From positions 62,001 through 126,000 of the forward strand of contig CAUHCN010000002.1 in assembly GCA_959604825.1 (NCBI GenBank): DNA of 64,000 nt, read 5' to 3'. Shown piece by piece: positions 16,543 to 25,246 of the stretch; the first letter of the stretch is position 1; every line of letters starts with the position of its first letter. Position numbers and translations under genes: made by a program. The DNA comes from an uncultured Collinsella sp. (lineage in GTDB: Bacteria > Actinomycetota > Coriobacteriia > Coriobacteriales > Coriobacteriaceae). Under the pieces are notes generated by a model. The model saw only the letters and a program-made list of their open reading frames with translations. It was not told where the DNA came from and searched no databases.

Positions 16543-17256
16543 ATGGCGCAGCGCGAACAACACGAACGAGTCAAAAAGATGGACCGTTGGGCGGGCAAAC
16601 TGCTCGGTCATAAGACAGTGGTGATGGCGATACTGGTCGTCATTGCGATGGCGAGTGGACTGGCAATGGCGAACCTTGGCGGCGGTGCCGGCGGTGTGTC
16701 GTTTGAGCGCACTGATGGTTCGGGCACGTTAGTGGAGCCGGGATCCGGCGATGCTTCGAGTGGAAAGACATCTGAAGGCTCTTCGCCTAAGGCGTCTGCC
16801 GCGGCAGAGGTCTATGTCGATGTTGATGGCGCCGTGGTGTCACCCGGTGTATATCGCCTCAAAGACGGGGCGCGGGTGGCTCAGGCGATTGATGCCGCCG
16901 GCGGGCTGGCGCCCGAAGCAGACGTTACGGGGCTTAATCGTGCATCCAAGGTCACTGATGGACAAAAAATTCACGTTCCAACGGTAGGGGAGCAGCAGGC
17001 GTCCATTGCGGAAGCCGGTGTTGATGGTGGGACTTCCGCATCGTCGGGCGTTAGTGGCGCAACAGGCCTAGTAAACATCAATACGGCAAGCGCAGAAGAG
17101 CTGCAGACGCTTTCGGGCATCGGCCCCTCCATGGCCCAGTCGATTATCGATGAGCGGACAAAGAACGGTGCTTTCGCCTCGGTTGACGATCTGATGCGTG
17201 TGTCGGGAATCGGCGAGAAGAAGCTTGCCAAAATCAAAGATTGCATCTGCGTATGA
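16543..17256 (+). CDS. comEA: Competence DNA-binding protein ComEA
   Basis: Membrane-anchored receptor that binds incoming double-stranded DNA. An N-terminal membrane segment (VVMAILVVIAMASGLAMA, about residues 27-44) is followed by a linker rich in S, G and K. A SLBB domain comes next (VYVDVDGAVVSPGVYRL onward). The C-terminal helix-hairpin-helix pair NINTASAEELQTLSGIGPSM and DLMRVSGIGEKKL binds DNA. The start at 16543 follows a good GGGAGG; an earlier in-frame start lacks an SD. 237 residues. The stop overlaps the comEC start (ATGA). Confidence 0.94.
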   Translation: MAQREQHERVKKMDRWAGKLLGHKTVVMAILVVIAMASGLAMANLGGGAGGVSFERTDGSGTLVEPGSGDASSGKTSEGSSPKASAAAEVYVDVDGAVVSPGVYRLKDGARVAQAIDAAGGLAPEADVTGLNRASKVTDGQKIHVPTVGEQQASIAEAGVDGGTSASSGVSGATGLVNINTASAEELQTLSGIGPSMAQSIIDERTKNGAFASVDDLMRVSGIGEKKLAKIKDCICV

Positions 17257-19556
17257 GCGCGACCGAGCGCGAGCACGTGATGCCTCCGCGACCCCTGATT
17301 CCGTGGACGATGGCCCTGTGTGCCGGCATGTGCGTGAGCTGCGCCTTGGTGCTCAGCATAGCCGCTGATGCGCTGCTGAGGGAGCGGACGACGGCGGTCG
17401 GGCCGCTATGGGCCATTCCCGTTGCGGCAGCGGTTTTCGTTGTGCTGGCTCACTCTTGTGCGAGGCTTGCCCCTTTGAAGCGGTGGCTGTATGCCGCGTC
17501 CGTCGGTCTCATAGCGGGTGCGGTCGTTTCGGCGTGGTGGGCCGTGGGTGCGCTCAACGCCTCGAAGACGCTCGACGGTCGAGCGGCAAGCAGTCTCGAG
17601 TTTGTCGTGCAGGGTGACCCATCCATAAATGACGACGTGTATTCCTATACCTGCGAGGCACGCTCGGACGGTAAGAACTTGGCAACGGTTCGCCTATCGT
17701 GTGATCGTGAGCTCAAGGTCGGGGCGCACGTGCGTGTTATCGGTCGCGTTTCACGTTTTGAGAACGATGCATATGGACGATCGCGCGTGCTCCGAGGCGA
17801 GGTGCGCAAGGTTAAAGCCGTTCGGATTGTGTCGGTCGATGAAGGTTCTCCGAGGCCGCTGCATCGGCTGCGAAATGGGCTGCTTGCGTCCATCGCGCCT
17901 GCGACCGACCCGGCGCGTGCGCTCATAGCCGGTGTCGTCTGCGGTCGTTCGGCCGAGCTGCGCGCCCAGCCGGCGGGCGACTGGTTTTCGGTGACGGGAA
18001 CGGCGCATCTTATCGCAGTCTCGGGCAGCCATTTGGCTATCGTGGGGTTTGTAATCGAGGGCGTATTGCAAAAGACTCGGTGCTCACGTGGTCTTCAGCG
18101 GGCGATATTGGCGATAACGCTTGTGGGCTACGCTGCCTTTACGGGCGCGTCTCCCTCGGCCGTGCGCGCGTGCTGCATGGTGTTCGTGACGCTTGTCGTA
18201 AACGGCGCGGGGCGTCGTCGGCACGGCCTTTCGGCACTCTTCGTAACCATGTCCATCTTTGTGCTACTGCGGCCGACGGTGCTGTTCGAGATGGGCTTTC
18301 AGCTTTCATGCGCCAGCGTCTTAGCCATTCTGTGCTTTTGTCCCTATGCGACCTACGCGTTGGGTGAGCTAGGTGTGCCATCGGGCGTTGCCAGTGTGCT
18401 TTCCGTCACGCTGTGCTCGCAACTGGCGACACTTCCCATTGCCATTCCTGCCTTCGGTACATTCTCGCTCATTGCTCCGTTTGCAAATGCGGTCATCGGT
18501 CCGGTGGTGAGCGTTCTGCTCGCTGTGTCGATCGCGCTGGCTCCCTTTTCGCTCGTGGGACCGTTGCGGACTTGGGCGCTCGTTGTGCCCATGATTGCCG
18601 CCCGTTGCGCGCTGTTCTTCGAGCAGCTGTTTGCCGCCGTGCCGGGTGCATACGTGAGCGTGCCGCCCGATAGCATGTGGATTTACCTAGTGCCGTGTTT
18701 TCTGGCGGTTCTGCTGGTCTGGTGGCCGCGTCCCCGTGCACGTCCTATGGCGGTGGGGCTTGCATGCCTGATGCTCTTGGCTGCGATTCCGTACGTCTAT
18801 TGGGATCGATTCGCTCCGCCTTCGGTGACGGTGCTCGATGTGGGCCAGGCCGATGCGATTCTTATCCGCCAAGGCGGCGCAGTAGCTCTCGTCGACTGCG
18901 GGCTCGACGAGCGTGTGGTTGCGGCGTTGGTTCGCAATAACGTGCACCATATCGATGCCGTCTTTGTGACGCATTGGGATGAGGACCACTGGGGTGGTTT
19001 GCCTGCCGTGCTCGAACAGTTTTCGGTCGGAACGATTGCCGTGGCGGCGGATGCGCTGGAGGATGCTCCTGCCGAGGTATTGAACCGACCTGGCGTGGAG
19101 TATCGGCAGGTGCGCCGTGGGGATACGGTCGACATCGGCTCATTTTGCGCTCGCGTGATGTGGCCATTCGAGTTCGTGGATGGCGAGGGAAATGAGGACT
19201 CGCTTGTCCTTCTGCTCTCTTATGTTCAGGAAGGCAAGGGCCTGCGAATACTTCTCACCGGTGATGCCGAGCTCGACCAAGAGCGGGAATTCGTGCAGGA
19301 GGTGGGGGATATCGATGTCCTTAAACTTGGGCATCACGGCTCCAAGGTTTCAGTCGATGGCGAGTTGCTGGACGTCCTGAAGCCCGAGCTTTCCCTCGCA
19401 AGCGCCGGTGAGGGGAATCGATACGGCCATCCGTCCGATGCCTGCATCGATGCCGTTAAGGAAGCGGGTGGTGTGTTCGCGTGTACCATCGAACACGGCG
19501 ACATTACCGTCACACCGACTGCGAATGGCTTTGCGATGCGATGCCAGCTACCGTGA
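17253..19556 (+). CDS. comEC: DNA internalisation channel ComEC/Rec2
   Basis: Polytopic membrane protein through which single-stranded DNA enters the cytoplasm. The 767 residues contain an N-terminal DUF4131 segment with membrane helices, then an OB-like soluble part. The competence core follows, with LIAVSGSHLAIVGFV at about residue 255. A C-terminal metallo-beta-lactamase-like domain starts VLDVGQADAILI (about 527) and keeps THWDEDHWGGL and KLGHHGSKVS. That domain is proposed to degrade the non-transported strand. All expected metal motifs are intact. Start by ATGA overlap with comEA. A complete comEA-comEC pair suggests natural transformation is possible. Confidence 0.95.
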   Translation: MSATEREHVMPPRPLIPWTMALCAGMCVSCALVLSIAADALLRERTTAVGPLWAIPVAAAVFVVLAHSCARLAPLKRWLYAASVGLIAGAVVSAWWAVGALNASKTLDGRAASSLEFVVQGDPSINDDVYSYTCEARSDGKNLATVRLSCDRELKVGAHVRVIGRVSRFENDAYGRSRVLRGEVRKVKAVRIVSVDEGSPRPLHRLRNGLLASIAPATDPARALIAGVVCGRSAELRAQPAGDWFSVTGTAHLIAVSGSHLAIVGFVIEGVLQKTRCSRGLQRAILAITLVGYAAFTGASPSAVRACCMVFVTLVVNGAGRRRHGLSALFVTMSIFVLLRPTVLFEMGFQLSCASVLAILCFCPYATYALGELGVPSGVASVLSVTLCSQLATLPIAIPAFGTFSLIAPFANAVIGPVVSVLLAVSIALAPFSLVGPLRTWALVVPMIAARCALFFEQLFAAVPGAYVSVPPDSMWIYLVPCFLAVLLVWWPRPRARPMAVGLACLMLLAAIPYVYWDRFAPPSVTVLDVGQADAILIRQGGAVALVDCGLDERVVAALVRNNVHHIDAVFVTHWDEDHWGGLPAVLEQFSVGTIAVAADALEDAPAEVLNRPGVEYRQVRRGDTVDIGSFCARVMWPFEFVDGEGNEDSLVLLLSYVQEGKGLRILLTGDAELDQEREFVQEVGDIDVLKLGHHGSKVSVDGELLDVLKPELSLASAGEGNRYGHPSDACIDAVKEAGGVFACTIEHGDITVTPTANGFAMRCQLP

Positions 19557-19564
19557 CGACGTCG

Positions 19565-19594
19565 TTGGCGTGTGGTGGGCCCCTGGGCTAGAAT
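19565..19594 (+). promoter_or_regulatory. Promoter of holA
   Basis: TTGGCG (19565-19570), 18-base spacer, TAGAAT (19589-19594). It lies directly after the comEC stop and about 40 bases before the holA start. Confidence 0.6.
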
Positions 19595-19634
19595 GGCACG
19601 GAACGAATACGAAGGCCTGCGGGAGGGGAGCGCA

Positions 19635-20597
19635 ATGTCCGAAACCGGTTTGCTGCCGGCATATCTGATCGTCGGTACCGACGGAGTTAAGCGCGACCAC
19701 GCCGTCTCGCGTATGAAAGCGCGTCTGGAAAAATCGGGTATGGTCGAGTTCAACCTCGACGAGCGAGACATGACCAAGGACCCCGATATCGAGTCCATTA
19801 TCGGATCGCTTAACACCTTTCCGATGGGCAGCGAGTTTCGTCTGGTAATCCTCGATGGCTGCTCAAAGCTCGCCAAGGCGGTCTCGGAGCCGCTCGTTGG
19901 GTATCTGACGAGTCCCAGCCCAACAACGGTCTGCCTCATCATCGCTGACTCACTTGCCAAGAATACGCGCCTGTATAAGGCAATCGCCAAGATCGACAAG
20001 AAGGCTATCGTCGATTGCTCGGGTACCAAGCGCTGGGAACTGCCGCGCCGTGTTCAGCAGATGGCGACGCAGCGCGGTAAGTCGATTTCGACGGCGGCCG
20101 CCGAGGAGCTCGTCTCGCGTTCGGGCGAAAACACGCGCATGCTCGATAACGACTTGGCTAAGCTTGCCCAGATGGTCGAGGCGCCCCAGATTGAACTTGC
20201 CGATGTTGAGCGCTGGATTGTACGTACGGCCGAGGTCCAACCCTGGGACTTCCTCAACGCCGTCTCGGCTCGCGATATGCGGCGTTCGCTTGAGCTCTTT
20301 AAGCTCCTGCCCTCCAAGAGCTACGTGTGGACTTACACATTGCTGTGCGGTCGCATCCGTGAGCTGATCGTCGCCAAGGCGCTTGATGCGCGCGGACAGG
20401 GTCGCGAGCTGGCCGCAACGCTCAAGCTCCAGTCCTGGCAGGTCAAGAATCACCTTACCTGGGCGCGTCGTTTTTCGATGACCGAGCTCGTCGCAGCGCT
20501 CGAGGGTGCCGTTGATGTGGAGCTCGCGCTCAAGGGTTCGGCCGATTCTCAGACGGCGCTTTTGCTCTGGATTACGAACATCTTGAGAAAATCGTGA
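19635..20597 (+). CDS. holA: DNA polymerase III delta subunit
   Basis: Delta opens the sliding clamp within the clamp loader. Family features are the N-terminal YLIVGTDGVKRDHAVSRM, the LNTFPMGSEFRLVIL motif of the AAA-like domain, and the C-terminal helical collar domain (LKLQSWQVKNHLTWARRFS). 320 residues. GGGAGGGGAG precedes the ATG at 19635. holA after comEC is a widespread order, although here it has its own promoter. Confidence 0.93.
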   Translation: MSETGLLPAYLIVGTDGVKRDHAVSRMKARLEKSGMVEFNLDERDMTKDPDIESIIGSLNTFPMGSEFRLVILDGCSKLAKAVSEPLVGYLTSPSPTTVCLIIADSLAKNTRLYKAIAKIDKKAIVDCSGTKRWELPRRVQQMATQRGKSISTAAAEELVSRSGENTRMLDNDLAKLAQMVEAPQIELADVERWIVRTAEVQPWDFLNAVSARDMRRSLELFKLLPSKSYVWTYTLLCGRIRELIVAKALDARGQGRELAATLKLQSWQVKNHLTWARRFSMTELVAALEGAVDVELALKGSADSQTALLLWITNILRKS

Positions 20598-20649
20598 TGA
20601 TACCTGCCTATTTGACAAATTCGTTCTATCCCTTTGAGAGGGAGCGTGC

Positions 20650-20655
20650 TATAGT
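20650..20655 (+). promoter_or_regulatory. -10 box of the rpsT promoter
   Basis: TATAGT in GTGCTATAGT, the same 10-mer found before rpmB. A TTGACA at about 20611 is too far upstream to pair with it, and no other -35 is convincing. Confidence 0.5.
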
Positions 20656-20730
20656 AGGCGCTTGCATGACCTCACCGTGTCCCAGAGGTGTCATACATTT
20701 TTTGCAAGGAACTCGAAAGGAACTCCAGAA

Positions 20731-20997
20731 GTGGCAAACATCAAGTCTCAGAAGAAGCGTATCCGCACCAATGAGGCAGCTCGCATGCGTAACAAGGCTG
20801 TCAAGTCCGAGCTCAAGACGCTGACCAAGCACGTCCAGTCCGCCGTCGCCGAGGGCGACGCCGAGAAGGCCCAGGCTGCCCTCAAGACCGTCACGAAGCG
20901 TCTCGACATGGCTGCCGCCAAGCATGTTATCCACAAGAACCAGGCTTCCAACCGCAAGTCCGGTCTTGCCAAGCTCGTGAACAGCATCAACGCCTAA
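20731..20997 (+). CDS. rpsT: 30S ribosomal protein S20
   Basis: A basic 88-residue helical protein starting (GTG) ANIKSQKKRIRTNEAARM, and ending KSGLAKLVNSINA, typical of S20. It binds the 5' and 3' minor domains of 16S rRNA. The start was set by family alignment and by AAAGGA 9-14 bases upstream. GTG or UUG starts are common in rpsT and can tie it to autoregulation. Single gene with its own promoter and terminator. Confidence 0.96.
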   Translation: MANIKSQKKRIRTNEAARMRNKAVKSELKTLTKHVQSAVAEGDAEKAQAALKTVTKRLDMAAAKHVIHKNQASNRKSGLAKLVNSINA

Positions 20998-21033
20998 GTT
21001 GTAAATTTCACACCACACAGATTACGCGCATAA

Positions 21034-21068
21034 ATGGAGCCTGTTTTATGGAACAGGCTCCATTTTTT
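21034..21068 (+). terminator. Rho-independent terminator after rpsT
   Basis: A 12-bp perfect stem (21034-21045 with 21052-21063), a 6-base loop, and six T. Confidence 0.9.
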
Positions 21069-21071
21069 GTA

Positions 21072-21086
21072 CCGCTCGGGTAAGAT
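21072..21086 (+). promoter_or_regulatory. lepA promoter, -10 region
   Basis: CCGCTCGGGTAAGAT: the TAAGAT hexamer ends 7 bases before the lepA ATG. The first 11 bases also precede the -10 of the J-protein gene at 25247. Transcription would begin at or next to the start codon. Confidence 0.5.
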
Positions 21087-21093
21087 AGTCCGC

Positions 21094-22905
21094 ATGAATA
21101 CTTCAATTGACATTTCCCACATCCGCAACTTCTCGATCGTTGCGCACATCGACCATGGCAAGTCCACGATCAGTGACCGCATCCTCGAGCTCACCCATAC
21201 CGTCGACGAACGCGACATGGAGTCGCAGCTGCTCGACACCATGGATATCGAGCGCGAGCGCGGCATTACGATCAAGTCCAATGCCGTCCGCGTTTCCTAT
21301 GACGCCGACGATGGTGAGACGTATCAGTTCAATCTGATCGATACGCCGGGCCACGTGGACTTTACCTATGAGGTCTCGCGCTCGCTGGCAGCCTGTGAGG
21401 GCGCGGTACTCGTTGTCGACGCCACGCAGGGCGTCGAGGCGCAGACCGTCTCCAACGCGACGCTCGCCATGAACGCCAATCTGGACATTGTGCCGGCCAT
21501 CAACAAGATCGACCTGCCCTCGGCGCACCCCGACGAGGTTAAGACCGAGATCGAAGACGATCTGGCCATTCCCGCAGACGATGCCGTGTGCGTGTCGGGC
21601 AAGACCGGTGAGGGCATCCACGATCTGCTGGAGTCCATCGTCTTTTTGATCTCGCCTCCCAAGGGCGATGCAAATGCCCCTCTCAAGGCACTTATTCTGG
21701 ATTCGTACTTCGATGAGTACCGCGGCGTCGTCGCCACGGTGCGCGTCTTTGATGGTTCCATCAAAAAGGGCGATACCCTGCGCATGATGCAGGCCAAGGG
21801 CGACTTTTTGGTCGACGGCGTGGGCGTCAAGCGTCCTGCCGAGACCCCGGTCGACGCGCTGACGGTCGGCGAGGTCGGATATGTGGTCACGGGCTTGAAG
21901 GATCCCGAGGCCGTTCGCGTGGGCGATACCCTTACGTGGGCTTCCAACCCCTGTCCCGAGCCTCTGCCGGGCTACCGCGAGGCCAAGCCCATGGTCTACA
22001 CGGGCCTGTTCCCGATCGACAACAAGGACTACGAGAACCTGCGCGACGCGCTCGATAAGCTGCACGTCAACGATCCGTCGTTGGTGTGGGAGCCCGAGAC
22101 GTCGGTGGCGCTCGGTTTCGGCTTCCGCGTGGGCTTCCTGGGCCTGCTGCATATGGAAGTCGTCAAGGAACGCCTGGAGCGCGAGTTCAACCTGGACCTC
22201 ATTGCCACGAGTCCCTCGGTCGACTATCACGTCTACAAGACCGACGGCGAAATGATTGATGTCCGTAGCCCGCAGGACCTTCCCGAGGCCACGCGCATCG
22301 AACGTATCGAGGAACCCTACCTCAAGGCAAAGATCATCTGTCCGCCTGAGTACACGGGTGCCGTCATGCAGCTCGCCATCGAGCACCGCGGCGTCACAAC
22401 CGACATGATCCACCTGACGAGCAAATCGGTCGAGATGCGCTTCGATATGCCGCTCGCCGAGCTCATCTTGGACTTCTTTGACCAGCTCAAGAGCCGTACC
22501 AAGGGCTATGCTTCGCTCGATTACGAGTTCAACGAGTATCGTCCCTCCGAGCTCGTCAAGCTCGACATCCTGCTTTCGGGCGACGAGGTGGACGCGCTGT
22601 CGTTTATCGTCCATAAGGACAAGGCATATGGCCTGGCCCGTGGCCTGTGCGACAAGCTCAAGGAGATCATCCCGCGTCAGCTGTTCGAGGTGCCCATCCA
22701 GGGTGCTATCGGCAACAAGATCATCGCCCGTTCCACCGTCAAGGCGCGTCGCAAGGACGTTCTTGCCAAGTGCTACGGCGGCGATATCTCGCGTAAGCGC
22801 AAGCTGCTCGAGAAGCAGAAAGAGGGCAAGAAGCGTATGAAGGCCATCGGATCGGTCGAGGTCCCGCAGGAGGCCTTTATGGCGATCCTCAAGGTGGACG
22901 AGTAG
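21094..22905 (+). CDS. lepA: Translation elongation factor 4 (EF-4, LepA)
   Basis: Ribosome-bound GTPase that acts on stalled or mis-translocated ribosomes and in 30S biogenesis. G1 AHIDHGKSTI, G3 DTPGHVDF, G4 NKID and the LepA-type C-terminal domain (KARRKDVLAKCYGGDISRKRKLLEKQKEGKKRM, in two visible blocks) are present. 603 residues. The first ATG consistent with family alignment, 21094, has no SD. A TAAGAT box 8-13 bases upstream suggests a leaderless mRNA. Other starts upstream would run into the rpsT terminator. Confidence 0.95.
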   Translation: MNTSIDISHIRNFSIVAHIDHGKSTISDRILELTHTVDERDMESQLLDTMDIERERGITIKSNAVRVSYDADDGETYQFNLIDTPGHVDFTYEVSRSLAACEGAVLVVDATQGVEAQTVSNATLAMNANLDIVPAINKIDLPSAHPDEVKTEIEDDLAIPADDAVCVSGKTGEGIHDLLESIVFLISPPKGDANAPLKALILDSYFDEYRGVVATVRVFDGSIKKGDTLRMMQAKGDFLVDGVGVKRPAETPVDALTVGEVGYVVTGLKDPEAVRVGDTLTWASNPCPEPLPGYREAKPMVYTGLFPIDNKDYENLRDALDKLHVNDPSLVWEPETSVALGFGFRVGFLGLLHMEVVKERLEREFNLDLIATSPSVDYHVYKTDGEMIDVRSPQDLPEATRIERIEEPYLKAKIICPPEYTGAVMQLAIEHRGVTTDMIHLTSKSVEMRFDMPLAELILDFFDQLKSRTKGYASLDYEFNEYRPSELVKLDILLSGDEVDALSFIVHKDKAYGLARGLCDKLKEIIPRQLFEVPIQGAIGNKIIARSTVKARRKDVLAKCYGGDISRKRKLLEKQKEGKKRMKAIGSVEVPQEAFMAILKVDE

Positions 22906-22909
22906 GTCT

Positions 22910-23953
22910 ATGGCTCTTTCCGAATATAGTCTGCGGCTGCTGGGCGCCTATGCCGAGCAGCCGTTCCTTATGGCTCCCATGGCGGGCGTGACCGACCCTG
23001 CCTATCGCATCATGTGTCGCCGCCGCGGTGCCAACCTTGCCTACAGCGAGATGGTGAGCGTGGCAGGCCTTGCCTATGCCAGTAATAAGACGTGGCGCCT
23101 GGTGCTACCGGCCGACGAGGAGCAGCAGATTTGCGTGCAGCTCTTTGGCTCCAAGCCCGATCAGTTTGCGAGCGCCGTCGCCGCCGTCGAGGAGCGCGTT
23201 GGCGATCGCCTGTCGCTCATCGATATCAATATGGCATGTCCCGCCCGCAAGGTCGTTACCAAGGGCGAGGGTTCGGCGCTCATGCGCACGCCCGACCTGG
23301 CCGAGAAGATCGTCGAGGCCACGGTGGGCGCGGCGCACGTGCCCGTGACCGTCAAGATTCGCAAGGGCTTTTATGCCGAGGACCGCAATGCCGCGACATT
23401 TGCCCAGATGCTTGAGGGCGCAGGGGCTGCCGCAGTCGCCGTGCATGGTCGTTGCGCCACGCAGCTCTACACGGGCCAGGCCGATTGGTCGGTCGTCGAT
23501 GAGGTTGCCGACGCTGTCGAGATTCCCGTGATTGGTTCGGGCGATGTGTTCTCGGCCGAGGACGCTGCTGAGCATCTGCACGGCTCGGGTGCCAGCGCGG
23601 TGTTTATCGCGCGCGGCATCTACGGCAATCCGTGGGTGTGCGGCGATGCTCGCGCCCTTGCGCTCGATGGCATGCCGGTTCCTTCTCGCTCCTCGGTCGA
23701 GCGCTTGGACGCTCTGCGTGAGCACCTAACGCTGACGCATGAGCTCTTGCCTCTCATGTCGCGCGCCCGCACGTACGCAAGCTGGTACTTAAAAGGCATG
23801 CCCCATGCCGCCGCCTGGCGCGCTCAGGTGGTGCGTTGCTCTACGTACGAGGAGTTCATGTCGCTGGTCGATGATATCGAGCGCGATGTGGTGGCCTGCG
23901 AGGCCGCGCTTGCCGCCGGTGAGTCGGTGCCCGCTCATCCGCTGGAGGCTTAA
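22910..23953 (+). CDS. dusB: tRNA-dihydrouridine synthase
   Basis: FMN enzyme that reduces specific uridines in tRNA D-loops. Typical blocks are FLMAPMAGVTDPAYR at the N-terminus, IDINMACPARKVVTKGEGSALM with the catalytic cysteine, and GSGDVFSAEDA near the FMN site. 347 residues. It starts 4 bases after lepA, so it is in the same transcript. Subfamily B is the usual Gram-positive type; exact target uridine is not readable here. Confidence 0.92.
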   Translation: MALSEYSLRLLGAYAEQPFLMAPMAGVTDPAYRIMCRRRGANLAYSEMVSVAGLAYASNKTWRLVLPADEEQQICVQLFGSKPDQFASAVAAVEERVGDRLSLIDINMACPARKVVTKGEGSALMRTPDLAEKIVEATVGAAHVPVTVKIRKGFYAEDRNAATFAQMLEGAGAAAVAVHGRCATQLYTGQADWSVVDEVADAVEIPVIGSGDVFSAEDAAEHLHGSGASAVFIARGIYGNPWVCGDARALALDGMPVPSRSSVERLDALREHLTLTHELLPLMSRARTYASWYLKGMPHAAAWRAQVVRCSTYEEFMSLVDDIERDVVACEAALAAGESVPAHPLEA

Positions 23954-23955
23954 GG

Positions 23956-25188
23956 GTGGCCGTTACCGCGCTGTACGTGCACGTGCCGTTTTGCGCTCAA
24001 AAATGCCGCTATTGCGACTTTGACTCGCGCAGCTTTGCTCTGTGTGATTTGGATGCTGCGCTCGATTCCTATTTTGAGCAGCTGTATGCGCGCCTCGATT
24101 CCTTTGGCGACGCCGGGGCGCTTGCGCAGGTCCGCACGGTCTATATTGGCGGCGGCACGCCCTCACTGGCTGGGGAGCGCCTGGTGAAACTTGCCCGTCG
24201 TATCTCCATGTGGTGCAAGCCCGTTGAATTTACTTGCGAAGCCAATCCTGAGTCGCTGACCGTCGAGCTCGCCACCGCGCTTGCCGAGGCGGGTGTCACG
24301 CGCATCTCTCTGGGCGTGCAAACCCTCGACAATACCGAGCTGGCTGCTATTGGCCGCATTCACGATGCTAATCGGGCACTTGCGGCTATCGCGACGGTGA
24401 AGGAAGTTGGCCTCGATGTGTCGTGCGACCTGATGTGCGGCCTTCCCGGGCAGACGGCCGCAAGCTGGCGGAGCACGCTCGATGGCGTGCTGGCGGCGGC
24501 GCCGCATCATGTGTCGATCTACCCGCTCACGCTTGAGGAGGGGACGCCCCTTTATCGCATGGCGTGCCGTGACGAGTCGCTCGAGCCCGATGAGGATTAT
24601 CAGGCTTCGTGCATGGACGCGGCGCGTGAGCGCCTGGGTGCGGCCGGCTATCATCCGTATGAGGTGGCGAGCTACGCGCTCGACGGCCATGAGTGCGCCC
24701 ATAACATTGCCTACTGGACCGGACAGGGCTACCTGGGCCTGGGTCGTTCTGCCGCGGGCATGCTCGACGACGAGGATTTCGACCGTCTTGCAGGTTTGTT
24801 CCCCGGCGTGTCTGCTCGAGGCGACGCGTACCGTGTGCGTTTGGTTCAGCGCGACGATGACGCGACGTCGTTTGAGGCCGAATACCTGTCGCAGCGAGAG
24901 GCTGCGGCCGAAGACCTGATGCTCGCTTGTCGCATGACGCGCGGTATTGCGTCCGACCTGTTGGTTCGCGCGGCTCGTGTCATCCCGGCCGATGAGCTGA
25001 CAGCCGCTTGTGATCGCGCGCTCGAATTGGGTCTTGCCACTTGGGTGCCCGAGACGCTCGGGGTCCATGAGGGACCCTTTACTTCGGCAGATGTCGTCGC
25101 GGGCCATGTTCGAGCTCGTTTAGCACCGACACACCTGGGCTGGCTCGATGGAAATGTTCTGTTCGAGCTGTTTTGGGATCTAGCTTAG
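23956..25188 (+). CDS. hemW: Radical SAM protein HemW-like (coproporphyrinogen oxidase family)
   Basis: CAQKCRYCDF at about residue 13 is the CxxxCxxC radical SAM motif with the HemN-family aromatic extension. YIGGGTPSLA, and the SLGVQTLDNTEL block follow. HemW proteins bind heme and are thought to deliver it to apoproteins; true HemN oxidises coproporphyrinogen. The 410-residue size and the lack of an extended N-terminal segment favour HemW. GTG start 2 bases after dusB. hemW beside the J-protein gene is a common arrangement in Gram-positives. Confidence 0.88.
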   Translation: MAVTALYVHVPFCAQKCRYCDFDSRSFALCDLDAALDSYFEQLYARLDSFGDAGALAQVRTVYIGGGTPSLAGERLVKLARRISMWCKPVEFTCEANPESLTVELATALAEAGVTRISLGVQTLDNTELAAIGRIHDANRALAAIATVKEVGLDVSCDLMCGLPGQTAASWRSTLDGVLAAAPHHVSIYPLTLEEGTPLYRMACRDESLEPDEDYQASCMDAARERLGAAGYHPYEVASYALDGHECAHNIAYWTGQGYLGLGRSAAGMLDDEDFDRLAGLFPGVSARGDAYRVRLVQRDDDATSFEAEYLSQREAAAEDLMLACRMTRGIASDLLVRAARVIPADELTAACDRALELGLATWVPETLGVHEGPFTSADVVAGHVRARLAPTHLGWLDGNVLFELFWDLA

Positions 25189-25189
25189 G

Positions 25190-25204
25190 CCGCTCGGGTA
25201 GAAT
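25190..25204 (+). promoter_or_regulatory. -10 region of the promoter before the membrane-tailed J-protein gene
   Basis: CCGCTCGGGTAGAAT, with TAGAAT at 25199-25204. The first 11 bases are identical to those at the lepA promoter. It lies about 43 bases before the start codon. Confidence 0.5.
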
Positions 25205-25246
25205 TACCGGAATATATACGCTGCTGTGAGCAGGAGGTTGCCGCGC

